Part shown: positions 45,783-55,693 of the stretch, piece by piece
How positions within the stretch are numbered: position 1 is the first letter of the stretch
Layout of the letters: every line of letters starts with the position of its first letter
Source of the DNA: Crateriforma spongiae
GTDB lineage: Bacteria; Planctomycetota; Planctomycetia; Pirellulales; Pirellulaceae
Assembly: GCF_012290005.1 (NCBI RefSeq)
Contig: NZ_JAAXMS010000001.1
Location: 496,001 to 560,000 of the forward strand
Reading direction: 5' to 3'
DNA length: 64,000 nt
Notes under the pieces: generated by a model
What the model saw: only the letters and a program-made list of their open reading frames with translations
What the model was told of the DNA's origin: nothing
Database searches by the model: none
Program-made: the position numbers and the translations under genes

Positions 45783-46631
45783 CTATGCCGCGCGTCGTGC
45801 TCGGTGCACCGGTTCGATATGGCTTCCCAACGCATCAATTTCCAGTTTCAGCAATCGGTCGACGACGGACGCGGCGGTCGGCCGTGCGTCCGGATCCAAG
45901 TCGATCATCGATGCAACCAGTTCCGAAGCGGTTTCCACGACCAGCGATGAACTGTCGTTGCAATGCGCCATGAACTGCCAAAGCATTCGGCCCAACGAAA
46001 ACACATCCATCGAGGGCAATGCCGCTGTTTCGCTTTCCAGCATTTCGGGTGACGCGTATTCGGGCGTTCCGCGAAACACGCGACCGAGCGGGGTGTGGAT
46101 GCGTCGTGCAAAACCGAGGTCGATCACGGTCGCATGACCTTGGCCGCTGACCAAGATGTTGGCCGGTTTGATGTCGCCGTGGATCCATCCGCCCGCGTGC
46201 AGTGTGGTGATCGCTTGGGCCGTTTGTCGGGTCAGCCAAAGTGCAACCGGCAATGCCAAGTTGTTGCCATCGCTCAAGTGTTGTTGCAACGTCCGGCCTT
46301 CGATTCGTGGCATCACCACGAATGGATGCGAACCCGAAACGGATCCGTCCAAAACGCACACCAGATTCGGATGCTTGGCAACTTGCGAAGCCGCAGCGGC
46401 CTGTGCGATGAACTGTCGATGACTTGGTGACTGTTCAACATCCAAGCCCCGCTTGATGACATAGTCCCAACGCGGGTTTTGGGAAGCATCCGCCGGTTGT
46501 GCCAAAGTAATCTCCGCCGACTCGGTTCGATGGACCACGCTGCCCAATCGCCAGATCCCCAGTAATTTGGGGCCCCGCGGCGATGACTTGGAACTGCTGG
46601 TCACAAATTGGTCGGTGGTGATGTCGTCCAT
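45783..46631 (-). CDS. Soluble Ser/Thr protein kinase, atypical
   Basis: A 282-residue single-domain kinase without membrane helix or sensor. It has Lys60 (YVIK), the catalytic loop HGDIKPANIL at 151-160 with Asp153, DLG at 171-173 in place of DFG, the activation segment end TPEYASPE at 189-196, and the C-lobe Asp209. The glycine-rich loop is degraded, and the usual helix-C glutamate is not obvious (FIAQAAAASQVAKHPNLV). The ATG at 46631 is preferred; an open frame to 46832 adds 67 residues of random-looking sequence. Activity is probable but not certain. It is divergent from the permuted binding-protein gene. Confidence 0.8.
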   Translation of the reverse strand: MDDITTDQFVTSSSKSSPRGPKLLGIWRLGSVVHRTESAEITLAQPADASQNPRWDYVIKRGLDVEQSPSHRQFIAQAAAASQVAKHPNLVCVLDGSVSGSHPFVVMPRIEGRTLQQHLSDGNNLALPVALWLTRQTAQAITTLHAGGWIHGDIKPANILVSGQGHATVIDLGFARRIHTPLGRVFRGTPEYASPEMLESETAALPSMDVFSLGRMLWQFMAHCNDSSSLVVETASELVASMIDLDPDARPTAASVVDRLLKLEIDALGSHIEPVHRARRAA

Positions 46632-47048
46632 AGCGATCCGTCGAGGCCGTTTTGCATGCGTTGCTTTGTCTGCCAATCCAAGGTGCTTTCCGTGACCATA
46701 TGAACATGGTTCGTGGAATCGGTCCGGTGCGTCGTTCCGCCGGACGGCGCAGCAATTGACACCCTGGTTTGCTGAAGGGTTGGATCGGTCAAAGCAGAAG
46801 TGCGGGTCAAGGATTGATGATCCAATCCGCAAAGTCTCGCAGGCTTCACGGGCACAGTTTCACGTACCCCCAAGCGGTGCGGTCGCATCTGGCCCTCGCG
46901 ATTGCCCCGGCAATGCAATACACGGATGCCACAACGGGGCTTCACAGGCATTACCATGGCCGCAGCGACGGGTCAGTGGGACCGCGCGTCCGCCCCGTCG
47001 GAATTGCCGCGTCGGCTTTCGTGTTTTGGTGATTGATTGGTGAACTGC
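46632..47048. other. Divergent intergenic region
   Basis: These 417 bases separate the kinase and binding-protein starts. The frames present were read for a missing N-terminal lobe of the binding protein and contain none. No clear promoter or hairpin was recognised. Confidence 0.4.
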
Positions 47049-48137
47049 ATGCGATCGAACGTTCTTTGGAACTCTTCCCGTCTTCCCATCCTGGCATGCG
47101 TATTGGCCGGTTTCGTGTTTCTGGCCATCAGTGGCTGTGGTTCCTCAAAGCAGCCAACGGCCAGCGAGAAAGAGCGTTTCCCATTGCAGGCGGGCCGATA
47201 CACGGTCCTTGGTATTTTGACGGATAACCAAGACAACAACAAAGCCAAGGAGAATGCCGAAGCGACGCTGCTGCGTCACCCCGAAATCAAGTGCATGGTG
47301 GGGCTGTGGAGTGCCAATACACCGATGATCCTGGCCGCCTTGCGAAGTAGTGAGCGTTTAGGGGACGTCGCCGTCGTCGGGTTTGACGAACATCCCGATA
47401 CGCTCAATGGGATCGCCGAGGGAAATGTCTATGGAACGGTGGTTCAGAATCCTTATGCGTTCGGTTATCGCAGCGTTCAGTGGTTGACCATGTTGGCCAA
47501 GGGACAGGCCGTCGACGTACCCGAGAGTTCACTGATCTACATCCCGCACCGCCGGATCACCGAAGACAATGTGCAGCAATTTCGCAACGAAGTCGCCCGA
47601 ATGAAAAAAGGCGAAGGTCCTTTGCTGGCACCCGACTTGGACCTTAGCGGCGATGGCGTCCGATTGGCGTACATCACCAACAGCACGGATCCTTTCTGGA
47701 CGTTGGCCGAAGACGGGTGCGAGCGTGCGGCGGGACAATTCGGATGCGACGTGGATGTCCAGATGCCGTCGGCCGGTACCATCGAAGAACAGAAACGCTT
47801 TTTAGAATCCAATGTCGCCAATCAGTTGGACGGGATCGCAATCAGCCCGATTGATCCGGAAAACCAAGTCCAAATGATCAATGAGGCTTGTGATGCGACC
47901 ACGGTGATCTGCCAAGACAGCGATGCGCCGAAATCAAAACGCCAGTTCTACTTGGGGACCAGCAACTACATGGCCGGACGCGAGGCGGGCAAACTGATCA
48001 AGGAGATCGTTCCCGACGGCGGTGAAATCATGTTGTTCGTCGGCAAACTGGAAGTCCTGAACGCTCAGGAACGCAGCCAAGGCATCATCGACGAATTGGC
48101 GGATAAACCGATTCCCGCTGCCCTGCAGACGCCGTGA
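47049..48137 (+). CDS. Sugar ABC substrate-binding lipoprotein with circularly permuted halves
   Basis: A 362-residue lipoprotein (signal and lipobox LAISGC, Cys30). The sequence is clearly a type I sugar-binding protein (RbsB/XylF class), but the order is swapped. Residues 50-186 (RYTVLGILTDNQDNNKAK, GLWSANTPMILAALR, VVGFDEHPDTLNGIAEG, YGTVVQNPYAFGYRS, ITEDNVQQF) match the C-terminal half. Residues 204-352 (VRLAYITNSTDPFWTLAEDG, DGIAISPIDPENQ, QDSDAPKSKRQFYLGTSN, EVLNAQERSQGIIDEL) match the N-terminal half. A linker of about 17 residues joins them. The start is the ATG at 47049 after GGTGA; a GTG at 47040 is an alternative. A possible partner of the sugar importer at 20.7-25.1 kb (inference). 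Confidence 0.85.
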   Translation: MRSNVLWNSSRLPILACVLAGFVFLAISGCGSSKQPTASEKERFPLQAGRYTVLGILTDNQDNNKAKENAEATLLRHPEIKCMVGLWSANTPMILAALRSSERLGDVAVVGFDEHPDTLNGIAEGNVYGTVVQNPYAFGYRSVQWLTMLAKGQAVDVPESSLIYIPHRRITEDNVQQFRNEVARMKKGEGPLLAPDLDLSGDGVRLAYITNSTDPFWTLAEDGCERAAGQFGCDVDVQMPSAGTIEEQKRFLESNVANQLDGIAISPIDPENQVQMINEACDATTVICQDSDAPKSKRQFYLGTSNYMAGREAGKLIKEIVPDGGEIMLFVGKLEVLNAQERSQGIIDELADKPIPAALQTP

Positions 48138-48315
48138 CTAGACCGACCGACAGCGGTCACTTTGGCTGGCCGATTGACGCGTGAAACAAGCCGGTTGTGA
48201 AACCGACGCCCACAGCCACACGTTGACCGCAAGCGGCGGAATTTTGTAGCGTCGCTCCGTTGCCGGATGACGGTTGGGATGCCGTCGTCGGATTCTTCTT
48301 GGGCGGTGCGGCTGG

Positions 48316-50064
48316 ATGATATCGGAACGACGGACGATCGATCGACGCCGCCGTGTGTTGTATTCGGCGCAAAAAATCGACGAGGGCGTGTATGCACCGC
48401 CCGGCAATGCGGCATCCAGGCGGTTGCGGGAAGCCCGCCGCCCGGCGACCGCTTACGGATCTCATGTGAATCGGCGATTGCGTGGCCGGTGGTTTTCACT
48501 GGTGCCCATCAAACGCCGGTCGATGATCGCGTTGGGGGCAGCCGTCATGTCGGTGGTGTCCCTGCTTGCGGTGATGCACTACTTGGCACTTGCCTGGCCG
48601 GCTTTGGCATCACGACCCGACTTGGCCCGGCCGTTTCGACTGGACCGCGGCGACAGTTTTGGACGTTGGACCGTGACGATGGCCTATGCGTTGACGGCCG
48701 GATCATCACTGTTGGTCTATCAACTGCGACGATATCGAAATGATGATTATCGTGGGCACTACCGGTTGTGGCGCATCGTATTGCTGACCAGTCTGATCGC
48801 CAGTCTACAGTCGGCCACGGATCTGGTTTCTTGGGGCGGCGGCTTGATCGACGCCTTGTTCGGGTCGCGGGTGGCACTGTCAGGCGGCGACTGGCTTCGG
48901 ATTCTGCTGACCTTCGGCGGCGTAGTGTTTGCTTTGCGACTTTTGGTCGAAGTCTCGCGATGCAAGGCGGCGCTTGCGATGATGGCCGCCGGTTGGGTCG
49001 CTTTTGCGATTCCAATTGCGGCACGGTGGAATTTGATTGAGAACGATTCGGTGTTCCGCGCGTGGTTGGTAACGTCGTGTCCGAACTGGGCATGCGGTTG
49101 CTTTGGCGTGTCGGTGATGGCCTATCTGCGAGTGCTGTTGCGTGAGGTGCGTGATCTGGAAGCGGAGCCAACGCCGTTCGATTCTCTGCACTCGATGACG
49201 CAACGCTGGAAACAGCAGCGTGCGGAAAAACAGGCATTCAAAGAGGCCGAGCGGAACGAACGCGAGGAAGCGGCAAAACAAAAACGAGACCAAAAAGCCG
49301 AAGAACGTCGCCTGCGTTTGGAGGCCAAGCGAGCTGGCAAACGTACCGCTGTTGCAAAGTCCGAAACGGAATCGGAATCCGATTCCGAAACACCCGCGTC
49401 CGCCAAGACGCCAACCACCCGAAACCGGACACGAGCCGGGCGAACCGACCAGCCCGGCGACGAATCGGAAGATGAATACATCGCCGAGGCAAAGGATTCC
49501 AAGTCGGCGAAGAAGCGATCTGGATGGGGTTTGAAAGGTTGGCGAAAACGATCGGCCAAGTCTGCGGATCCGGAATCGACGGTCGGCAATCCAGATGATG
49601 AATCGGATCACGAAACCGCATCGCAGGAAGCCGCCGACGAAACGGGACAAACCAAACCCAAGCGAGGTTGGGGATGGTCGCGAAAGAAAGCGGCCAAGTC
49701 CTCCGACCAAGATAACACCGGTAACGCCAACGAGCGGACAGCTGATGACGATGACGTCGCGACCGAGGCAAGTGATTCCGACGCCCCGCCCCGGAAAAAG
49801 TCGCGTGGGCTGAAGGGATGGTTTGGTGGACGCAAGAACAAAACGAAAACCGGTGATGGCGACGGTCCCGATGCGGACGAGGGCGACCAGCAAAAGCGTC
49901 CGTCATCGGAATCCCACGGCGACGACCGTTCGGTCGACGACGGGGTGGATGATTTTGGTTCCGAAGACGTCATCGACGAACAGGACATCGATTGGTCCAG
50001 CTTAAGCAAGGCGGAACGTCGGCGGATGCGCAAACAGCTGAAACGACGCGGACGCGCCGCGTAA
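48316..50064 (+). CDS. Membrane protein with long charged, repetitive C-terminal tail
   Basis: A 582-residue protein of unknown family. About five membrane helices lie in the first half (ALGAAVMSVVSLLAVMHYLA, MAYALTAGSSLLVYQL, then three more up to about residue 280). A charged coiled coil follows (QQRAEKQAFKEAERNEREEA), then an acidic and basic low-complexity tail. Within the tail a motif recurs three times: KRSGWGLKGWRKR, KPKRGWGWSRKK and KKSRGLKGWFGGRK. The start is uncertain: the frame opens at 48274, and the ATG at 48316 was chosen because the residues from there look protein-like. The C-terminus is strongly basic (RRRMRKQLKRRGR), suggesting contact with nucleic acid or acidic lipid. Confidence 0.7.
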   Translation: MISERRTIDRRRRVLYSAQKIDEGVYAPPGNAASRRLREARRPATAYGSHVNRRLRGRWFSLVPIKRRSMIALGAAVMSVVSLLAVMHYLALAWPALASRPDLARPFRLDRGDSFGRWTVTMAYALTAGSSLLVYQLRRYRNDDYRGHYRLWRIVLLTSLIASLQSATDLVSWGGGLIDALFGSRVALSGGDWLRILLTFGGVVFALRLLVEVSRCKAALAMMAAGWVAFAIPIAARWNLIENDSVFRAWLVTSCPNWACGCFGVSVMAYLRVLLREVRDLEAEPTPFDSLHSMTQRWKQQRAEKQAFKEAERNEREEAAKQKRDQKAEERRLRLEAKRAGKRTAVAKSETESESDSETPASAKTPTTRNRTRAGRTDQPGDESEDEYIAEAKDSKSAKKRSGWGLKGWRKRSAKSADPESTVGNPDDESDHETASQEAADETGQTKPKRGWGWSRKKAAKSSDQDNTGNANERTADDDDVATEASDSDAPPRKKSRGLKGWFGGRKNKTKTGDGDGPDADEGDQQKRPSSESHGDDRSVDDGVDDFGSEDVIDEQDIDWSSLSKAERRRMRKQLKRRGRAA

Positions 50065-50286
50065 CGGTTTCCAAACCAGCTGTCTGACGCGGTGGCGGGG
50101 ACACTCTTGCAAGCTTCCCCGGTGGCGTTCGATCGTCAGCCCTAACTGATCTTGGCAAGCCAGACGCATAGCGAACCAAGCGGGAAAAAACGGTCTCCGG
50201 CAACCGGTGGTTCATCAGCCGGCCAAACATCGGCTATCTTTCGCGACAGATTTGTCGCAACATTCCCTTGGCCGATTTCAAAATTC

Positions 50287-51831
50287 ATGCGTACCAGGTT
50301 CGCCCCCAGCCCGACCGGCTATCTGCACATTGGTGGTGTTCGCACCGCACTGTTCAACTGGTTGCTGGCCCGCCAGTCTGGCGGACAGTTCATCCTGCGA
50401 ATTGACGACACCGACGCCGGACGAAACGTCAACGAAGCGATTCAACCGATCCTGGACGGCTTTCGTTGGCTTGGCATGGATTGGGACGAGGGTCCGGAAG
50501 TCGGCGGTCCCCATGAACCGTACTATCAATCCCAACGGGCGGAACGTCATCGCCAGGCTGCGGAACAGTTGCTGGCATCCGGCCATGCCTATCGTGATTT
50601 TTCGCGCCCCGAAGAATTGCAGCAACAACGTGAGGCGGCCCAAAAAGAAGGCAAGCCCTTCATTTATGACCGTCGTTGGATGGCCGCCGACGATGCGGCG
50701 GCGGCAGCATTCGAAGCCGAAGGACGCACGGCGGTGGTGCGGCTGAAAATGCCTCGTGAGGGCCAGTGCGTGATCAACGATTTGATACGCGGCGAAGTGG
50801 TGGTCGATTGGGCCAGCGAACAGGATCACGTGATCCAGCGCGCCGATGGCAGCTGTCTGTATCACTTGGCCAACGTCGTGGACGACCATGACTTTGAAAT
50901 CACTCACGTCGTCCGGGCTGCCGAACACTTGCCCAACACGGCACGACAGGTCTTCATTTTGGAAAGCCTGGGCTATCCGCGACCGCAATACGCGCACTTG
51001 CCCTATGTGGCCGAACCCGGTGGGACCGCCAAATTGAGCAAACGCAAACTGGATAAGTACACCAAGAACAAGGGCTTTGCGGATCTACTGAATCATGGAC
51101 GTCAGATCGCCGACGCCTGTTCCATCGCGACCGACGCCGACACCTTCAATCCGGTGATCGTGGATTTCTATCGCGAGATCGGTTTTTTGCCGTCGGCCGT
51201 GCTGAATTACCTGTTGCTGTTGGGCTGGTCGCTTGACGGTGAAACGGAAAAATTCGACCGCCAGCAGATGATCGACCAATTCACGCTGGACCGAGTCAAC
51301 AAAGCACCCGCATCGTTCGATCCGCAAAAGCTGGTGGCTTTCCAGGCCGACGCGTTCGCCGCACTTTCGATCGACGACCGCTTGCAGCAAGTCGCACCGT
51401 TTGCGATTGCAGCCGGATTTGTCGATTCAGACGACGATCCGTTGCTGAAGACCGTGGTACAAGCAGCCGATGATCGCTTGAAGATCGCCGGCGATATTGT
51501 CCAGTTCGGCTACTGCTTCACCGATGACTACACGGTTGATCAAAAAGCGTTCGAAAAACGTGTGGTCAATGCGGAGGGGGCGGCCGAGCGGCTGGCAAAG
51601 TTAAAAGAGGACTTTCTGGACGCTGATGCATTCGATCACGACACCATCGCGGAAATCGTCAAAGCGTTCTGCGACCGTGAATCCATCAAGCTGAAAGACA
51701 TCATCCACTCGCTCCGTTTGGCCACCACCGGCCAGCCCGGTGGTTTTGGCATGTTTGAAACGCTGGCCATTCTCGGTCAAGAACGTACGTGCAGCCGAAT
51801 GGATGCCGCGATCGCCAAGGCATCAGCCTAG
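50287..51831 (+). CDS. gltX: Glutamyl-tRNA synthetase
   Basis: It charges tRNA(Glu) with glutamate. The 514-residue class I synthetase begins [20 protein letters not shown] (HIGH motif as HIGG), has LRIDDTD, and carries a KMSKS-type loop in the form [16 protein letters not shown]. The C-terminal helical anticodon-binding part is present. The ATG at 50287 starts exactly at the family N-terminus; 45 upstream in-frame residues were excluded. The window also has glnS, so this organism can charge tRNA(Gln) directly. Confidence 0.97.
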   Translation: MRTRFAPSPTGYLHIGGVRTALFNWLLARQSGGQFILRIDDTDAGRNVNEAIQPILDGFRWLGMDWDEGPEVGGPHEPYYQSQRAERHRQAAEQLLASGHAYRDFSRPEELQQQREAAQKEGKPFIYDRRWMAADDAAAAAFEAEGRTAVVRLKMPREGQCVINDLIRGEVVVDWASEQDHVIQRADGSCLYHLANVVDDHDFEITHVVRAAEHLPNTARQVFILESLGYPRPQYAHLPYVAEPGGTAKLSKRKLDKYTKNKGFADLLNHGRQIADACSIATDADTFNPVIVDFYREIGFLPSAVLNYLLLLGWSLDGETEKFDRQQMIDQFTLDRVNKAPASFDPQKLVAFQADAFAALSIDDRLQQVAPFAIAAGFVDSDDDPLLKTVVQAADDRLKIAGDIVQFGYCFTDDYTVDQKAFEKRVVNAEGAAERLAKLKEDFLDADAFDHDTIAEIVKAFCDRESIKLKDIIHSLRLATTGQPGGFGMFETLAILGQERTCSRMDAAIAKASA

Positions 51832-51991
51832 GCATTCGGCCCCCTGAACCTGATTGGCGGGCGGATCTGTTTTCCGCCGGAACGACTGGCACAGGGCGGA
51901 TCACAAAGGTTGGACGGGCCTGATAAACTGAATCGTTGGAATGATGGATCCCACAAGGGACCGCTAACCTCGTCGTCTGTGTTGGACCGAA

Positions 51992-53362
51992 ATGATGTCG
52001 ACCAAGCAATTGAAACTGTTCGTACCCGCATCCCTGCTTTGCGGCCTGGCCGTTCTGGTGACAGGTTGTCGCGAGACTCCACCGACGACGTTTGACCCAA
52101 ATTTTGTCCACGCGATGAAGTATCAGATCCGTGAGGAGATCCCGATGGATCAGCCCATGGATGATACGTTTTGGATTCTGACCGAAATGTTCGGCACGCC
52201 GGACCAGCCCAAGTTGCCCGCATTTGTGGCTGAGGAAGAAGATTTTGCTTCGCTGGTGTCGATGGACAACCTGATGAAAGCGTCAGGCGATCCCGGAACA
52301 CCGGGCCGAGGTCTTTATCAAAAGCATTGTGCCACGTGTCACGGTGTCAGCGGCGACGGTCGTGGTGCGACCAGCAGCGTCGTGGTGCCCTACCCCCGTG
52401 ATTATCGCAAGGGCGTGTTCAAGTTCACGTCGACCCCGCGCGGTGTGAAGCCGCTGCGGGAAGACCTGGCGCGATTGATCCGGAACGGAATCGAGGGCAC
52501 CGCCATGGTCAAAATCAACGAACTGACCGAGGAAGATGTTCAAGCACTGACCGACTATGTCATCTATCTGTCTTGGCGTGGCGAACTGGAACGCAGCATC
52601 ATCGATGAAGCCGTCTTGTCGGGTGACTGGGCGTTCGACGAAGGCGATCGAATCATCGTCCCTGAAGACCGCGATCTTGGCGAACCGCCGGCCGGGCTAA
52701 GCGACGAACAGCTGGACGAATTCGAAACCCGCGTCGAAAACTTTGAATATGGCTGGGAACTTGCCGAGGAACTGGCGATGGACATTGCGGATTCTTGGTT
52801 GGAAGCCGAGGACGAAGTCGTCGAAGTCCCTGAGCCACCCAGTGATTTTCCGGTCACCGATAGCTACGAGGAATACGTTCAGGTCAAGAACAGCGATCAA
52901 TCCGCCGCGTTGGCCGACAGCGTACAACGAGGTCGCGAGGTCTTCCTGGGCAAGATTGCTGCCTGCAGCACATGTCACGGAAAGACCGGTCAGGGTGATG
53001 GCCAAACCACCGACTACGATGACTGGACCAAGGATTGGACGCTGAAGATTGGGCTGAAGCCTGACGATCGTGATTCACTGATTCCCTTGTTGGCACGCGG
53101 GGCCCTGGCACCGGTGAACGCGAAGCCGCGAAACTTCTCGACCGGTGTTTTCCACGGCGGCGAATCGGCCAGCGATCTGTACCTTCGCATCACCCAAGGG
53201 ATTGACGGCACGCCCATGCCCGCGGCAACTTTCGTCGATGGCGAATTCGAAGAGGTTGATGTATGGCACTTGATCAACTTCATTCGGTCATTGGAAGACC
53301 AGGCACAGATGGAATCGCAAACGCCGACGGAAGATCCTCAGGCGGAAGCGCCCACGGCTTAG
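51992..53362 (+). CDS. Diheme cytochrome c lipoprotein
   Basis: A 456-residue electron carrier. The signal ends in a lipobox VLVTGC (Cys26), so the protein is anchored in a membrane outside the cytoplasm. Two haem c motifs are visible: CATCH at 113-117 in YQKHCATCHGVSGDG, and CSTCH at 325-329 in AACSTCHGKTGQGDG. Each is followed by a cytochrome c fold with a distal Met candidate (GTAMVKINEL and GTPMPAATF). A long acidic helical spacer (about 205-290) separates them. Such proteins occur near respiratory complexes, but no oxidase gene is adjacent here. The first two codons are both ATG. Confidence 0.85.
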   Translation: MMSTKQLKLFVPASLLCGLAVLVTGCRETPPTTFDPNFVHAMKYQIREEIPMDQPMDDTFWILTEMFGTPDQPKLPAFVAEEEDFASLVSMDNLMKASGDPGTPGRGLYQKHCATCHGVSGDGRGATSSVVVPYPRDYRKGVFKFTSTPRGVKPLREDLARLIRNGIEGTAMVKINELTEEDVQALTDYVIYLSWRGELERSIIDEAVLSGDWAFDEGDRIIVPEDRDLGEPPAGLSDEQLDEFETRVENFEYGWELAEELAMDIADSWLEAEDEVVEVPEPPSDFPVTDSYEEYVQVKNSDQSAALADSVQRGREVFLGKIAACSTCHGKTGQGDGQTTDYDDWTKDWTLKIGLKPDDRDSLIPLLARGALAPVNAKPRNFSTGVFHGGESASDLYLRITQGIDGTPMPAATFVDGEFEEVDVWHLINFIRSLEDQAQMESQTPTEDPQAEAPTA

Positions 53363-53666
53363 CACCGGCGCAGAACGCGATTGGCCTGCCCCGGTCACCG
53401 GCCGAATCACCCTGGCGTGTCTGGTCCAGGGCCAGGGTGCTGATGGTCCGGGCCAATGTGTCTTCGGTGGGCCTTGTGCCGCGAATCTGCGGAAATGCTA
53501 TTGGCTGTGAATTTGCCCCAAGACCGCGGCGTCGGGCAAACCGCCGGGAACCGGGCTGGGTGGCGAACCCGTTTCCGTGTAAATCTGTCACGTCGTGACG
53601 GGTCGCTTCTGGTGACAGCGACCCGTTGGAATGCCCCGCTTCATCTTCCAAATCAAGTCCATCGGG
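53363..53666. other. Leader region of glnS with palindromes
   Basis: These 304 bases hold no gene. They contain CACCCTGG / CCAGGGTG arms near 53409-53430, an odd-length palindrome GTCACGTCGTGAC (53587-53599), and overlapping it a ten-base perfect stem (53598-53626). Confidence 0.45.
53598..53626 (+). promoter_or_regulatory. Perfect 10-bp hairpin in the glnS leader
   Basis: ACGGGTCGCT and AGCGACCCGT pair over a nine-base loop, ending 40 bases before the chosen glnS start. No T run follows, so it is not a plain terminator. It could block or shape the ribosome-binding region. It does not resemble a T-box. Confidence 0.45.
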
Positions 53667-55364
53667 ATGACCGAACACGCCGAAACGGAATCGCCGCGCC
53701 CACGCAAGCACTTCATCGAAACCGCGATCGATGAAGATCTTCAGGCGGGCAAATTCGAAGCCGTTCACACCCGGTTTCCACCGGAACCGAACGGGTATCT
53801 GCACATCGGTCACGCAAAAAGTATCTGCTTGAACTTCGGGCTCGCGAAAAATTACGGCGGCACCTGCAATCTGCGATTCGATGATACGAATCCCAGTAAG
53901 GAAGAAACCGAGTACGTCGAATCAATCCAGGAGGATGTCCGTTGGCTGGGGTTTCAGTGGGACGAACTGCATTATGCCAGCGATTATTTCGAACAGCTGT
54001 ACGAATGGGCCGAGCGGCTGATCGAAAAGGGCAAAGCGTATGTCTGTGAATTGTCGGCGGAACAAACCCGCGAGTACCGCGGGACGCTGACCGAACCGGG
54101 GAAGAACAGCCCGTACCGAGATCGCGACCCGAAAGAAAACTTGGATCTGTTTCGGCGAATGAAGGCGGGGGAATTCCCCGACGGTTCGAAAACCCTGCGC
54201 GCCAAGATCGACATGGCGTCACCCAACTTGAACCTTCGCGATCCGGTCATGTACCGCATCATGAAAGCCCATCACCATCGCACGGGTGACCGGTGGTGCA
54301 TTTACCCGATGTACGACTGGGCTCACGGTCAAAGCGATTCTATCGAAGGGATTTCGTTTTCCATTTGTACGTTGGAATTTGAAAACCATCGACCGCTGTA
54401 CGATTGGTACTGTGACAGCCTTGAAATTCATCACCCGCGACAAATTGAATTCGCACGCTTGAATCTGACTTACACGGTCATGAGCAAGCGGAAACTGTTG
54501 CAACTGGTCAAAGAGAAACATGTCGGTGGCTGGGATGATCCACGCATGCCAACGATCAGCGGTTTGCGGCGACGTGGGTACACGCCCGAATCGATCCGAA
54601 ATTTTTGTGCCGATGTTGGCGTTGCAAAGTTCAACAGCACCATCGATGTCGTGCGTTTGGAAAACTCGATCCGCGAACATCTGAATCGGGTTGCTCCGCG
54701 ACGGATGGCCGTCATGGATCCGATCAAGTTGACCATCACCAATTGGCCGAAAGACAAGGTTGAAATGTGTTCGGTGATCAACAACCCCGAAGACGAATCG
54801 GCCGGTAAGCGTGAAGTGCCCTTCAGCGGTCACTTGCTGATACAGCAGGAAGACTTTCGCGAAGAAGCGCCCCGGAAATTCTTTCGACTTAAGAAAGGCG
54901 GCGCGGTGCGTTTGCGCGGGGCATTCATCATCGATTGTCACGATGTGGTCAAAGATGATGACGGAAATGTCATCGAGATTCTGTGTACCTATGATCCGGA
55001 AACCCGATCCGGCCAAGATCAATCAGGGCGCAAGGTCAAAGGAACGATTCACTGGGTCAGTGCGGATCATGCGAGCGAAATCGAGGTGCGTGACTATGAC
55101 CGGCTATTCGGTGTGGAAAATCCGGATGCAGCGGAGGAAGGCAAGACTTTTTTGGACTACCTGAATCCCGAATCTTTGACGGTTCGCACGGCGTTTGTGG
55201 AACCCGCTCTGGCCGAGGCTCAAATCGGTGATCGAGTCCAGTTTGAACGCGTCGGATACTTCGTCGTCGATTCCGATAGCAAGCCCGGGAGCCTGGTCAT
55301 GAATCGCATCGTCGGATTACGTGACACCTGGGGCAAGATGGAAGCCAAGGGAAAGGCGAACTAA
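53667..55364 (+). CDS. glnS: Glutaminyl-tRNA synthetase
   Basis: It charges tRNA(Gln) with glutamine. The 565-residue class I enzyme has [19 protein letters not shown] (HIGH motif), [17 protein letters not shown], the KMSKS loop in the form VMSKRKL, and both C-terminal beta-barrel anticodon domains ([26 protein letters not shown]). The length agrees with the E. coli enzyme (554). The ATG at 53667 ([16 protein letters not shown]) is preferred. An in-frame ATG at 53631 would add 12 residues and lies only five bases after the leader hairpin. Confidence 0.96.
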   Translation: MTEHAETESPRPRKHFIETAIDEDLQAGKFEAVHTRFPPEPNGYLHIGHAKSICLNFGLAKNYGGTCNLRFDDTNPSKEETEYVESIQEDVRWLGFQWDELHYASDYFEQLYEWAERLIEKGKAYVCELSAEQTREYRGTLTEPGKNSPYRDRDPKENLDLFRRMKAGEFPDGSKTLRAKIDMASPNLNLRDPVMYRIMKAHHHRTGDRWCIYPMYDWAHGQSDSIEGISFSICTLEFENHRPLYDWYCDSLEIHHPRQIEFARLNLTYTVMSKRKLLQLVKEKHVGGWDDPRMPTISGLRRRGYTPESIRNFCADVGVAKFNSTIDVVRLENSIREHLNRVAPRRMAVMDPIKLTITNWPKDKVEMCSVINNPEDESAGKREVPFSGHLLIQQEDFREEAPRKFFRLKKGGAVRLRGAFIIDCHDVVKDDDGNVIEILCTYDPETRSGQDQSGRKVKGTIHWVSADHASEIEVRDYDRLFGVENPDAAEEGKTFLDYLNPESLTVRTAFVEPALAEAQIGDRVQFERVGYFVVDSDSKPGSLVMNRIVGLRDTWGKMEAKGKAN

Positions 55365-55693
55365 ACGCCAAGCCGACAAAGCATCCGGCATCGGTAAGCC
55401 GGATGAAAGGAAAAGCCCTCCGTGGCTAATGGACCGGCGACGCGTCGACGACAACGCGGACGGCGTGGCCGATCCGTCCGTTTTATCGCCGACGCGATCG
55501 AAGCCGGTCGAAATACCGTGACGGTCGCGACCGAGTTGGTCTGTCGCGCCGACGACGGCGTGTCAAAGATGCGTCGAAAGCCATCGCAATGGATCTGATC
55601 GACATCGAAGCTGAGGGGGACAAAAGGAAATCCCGCCCGGGTGACCGGTCAGCCACCGGAGCGAGATGAATTTGCGTGAGCCGAAACAGCGGA
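55365..55693. other. Convergent intergenic region between glnS and recA
   Basis: These 329 bases lie between two stop codons. A perfect hairpin CATCCGGC / GCCGGATG (55382-55405) begins 18 bases after the glnS stop, but no T run follows. It may be a weak or Rho-assisted end signal. No gene was recognised. Confidence 0.45.

Noticed and set aside
47030-48180. Frameshift or two separate genes as the cause of the odd order in the binding protein
   Set aside because: The frame is continuous from signal peptide to stop, the linker is in frame, and no leftover lobe was found on either side.
55382-55405. Hairpin after glnS as an intrinsic terminator
   Set aside because: The stem is perfect, but no T run follows on either strand; kept only as a note.
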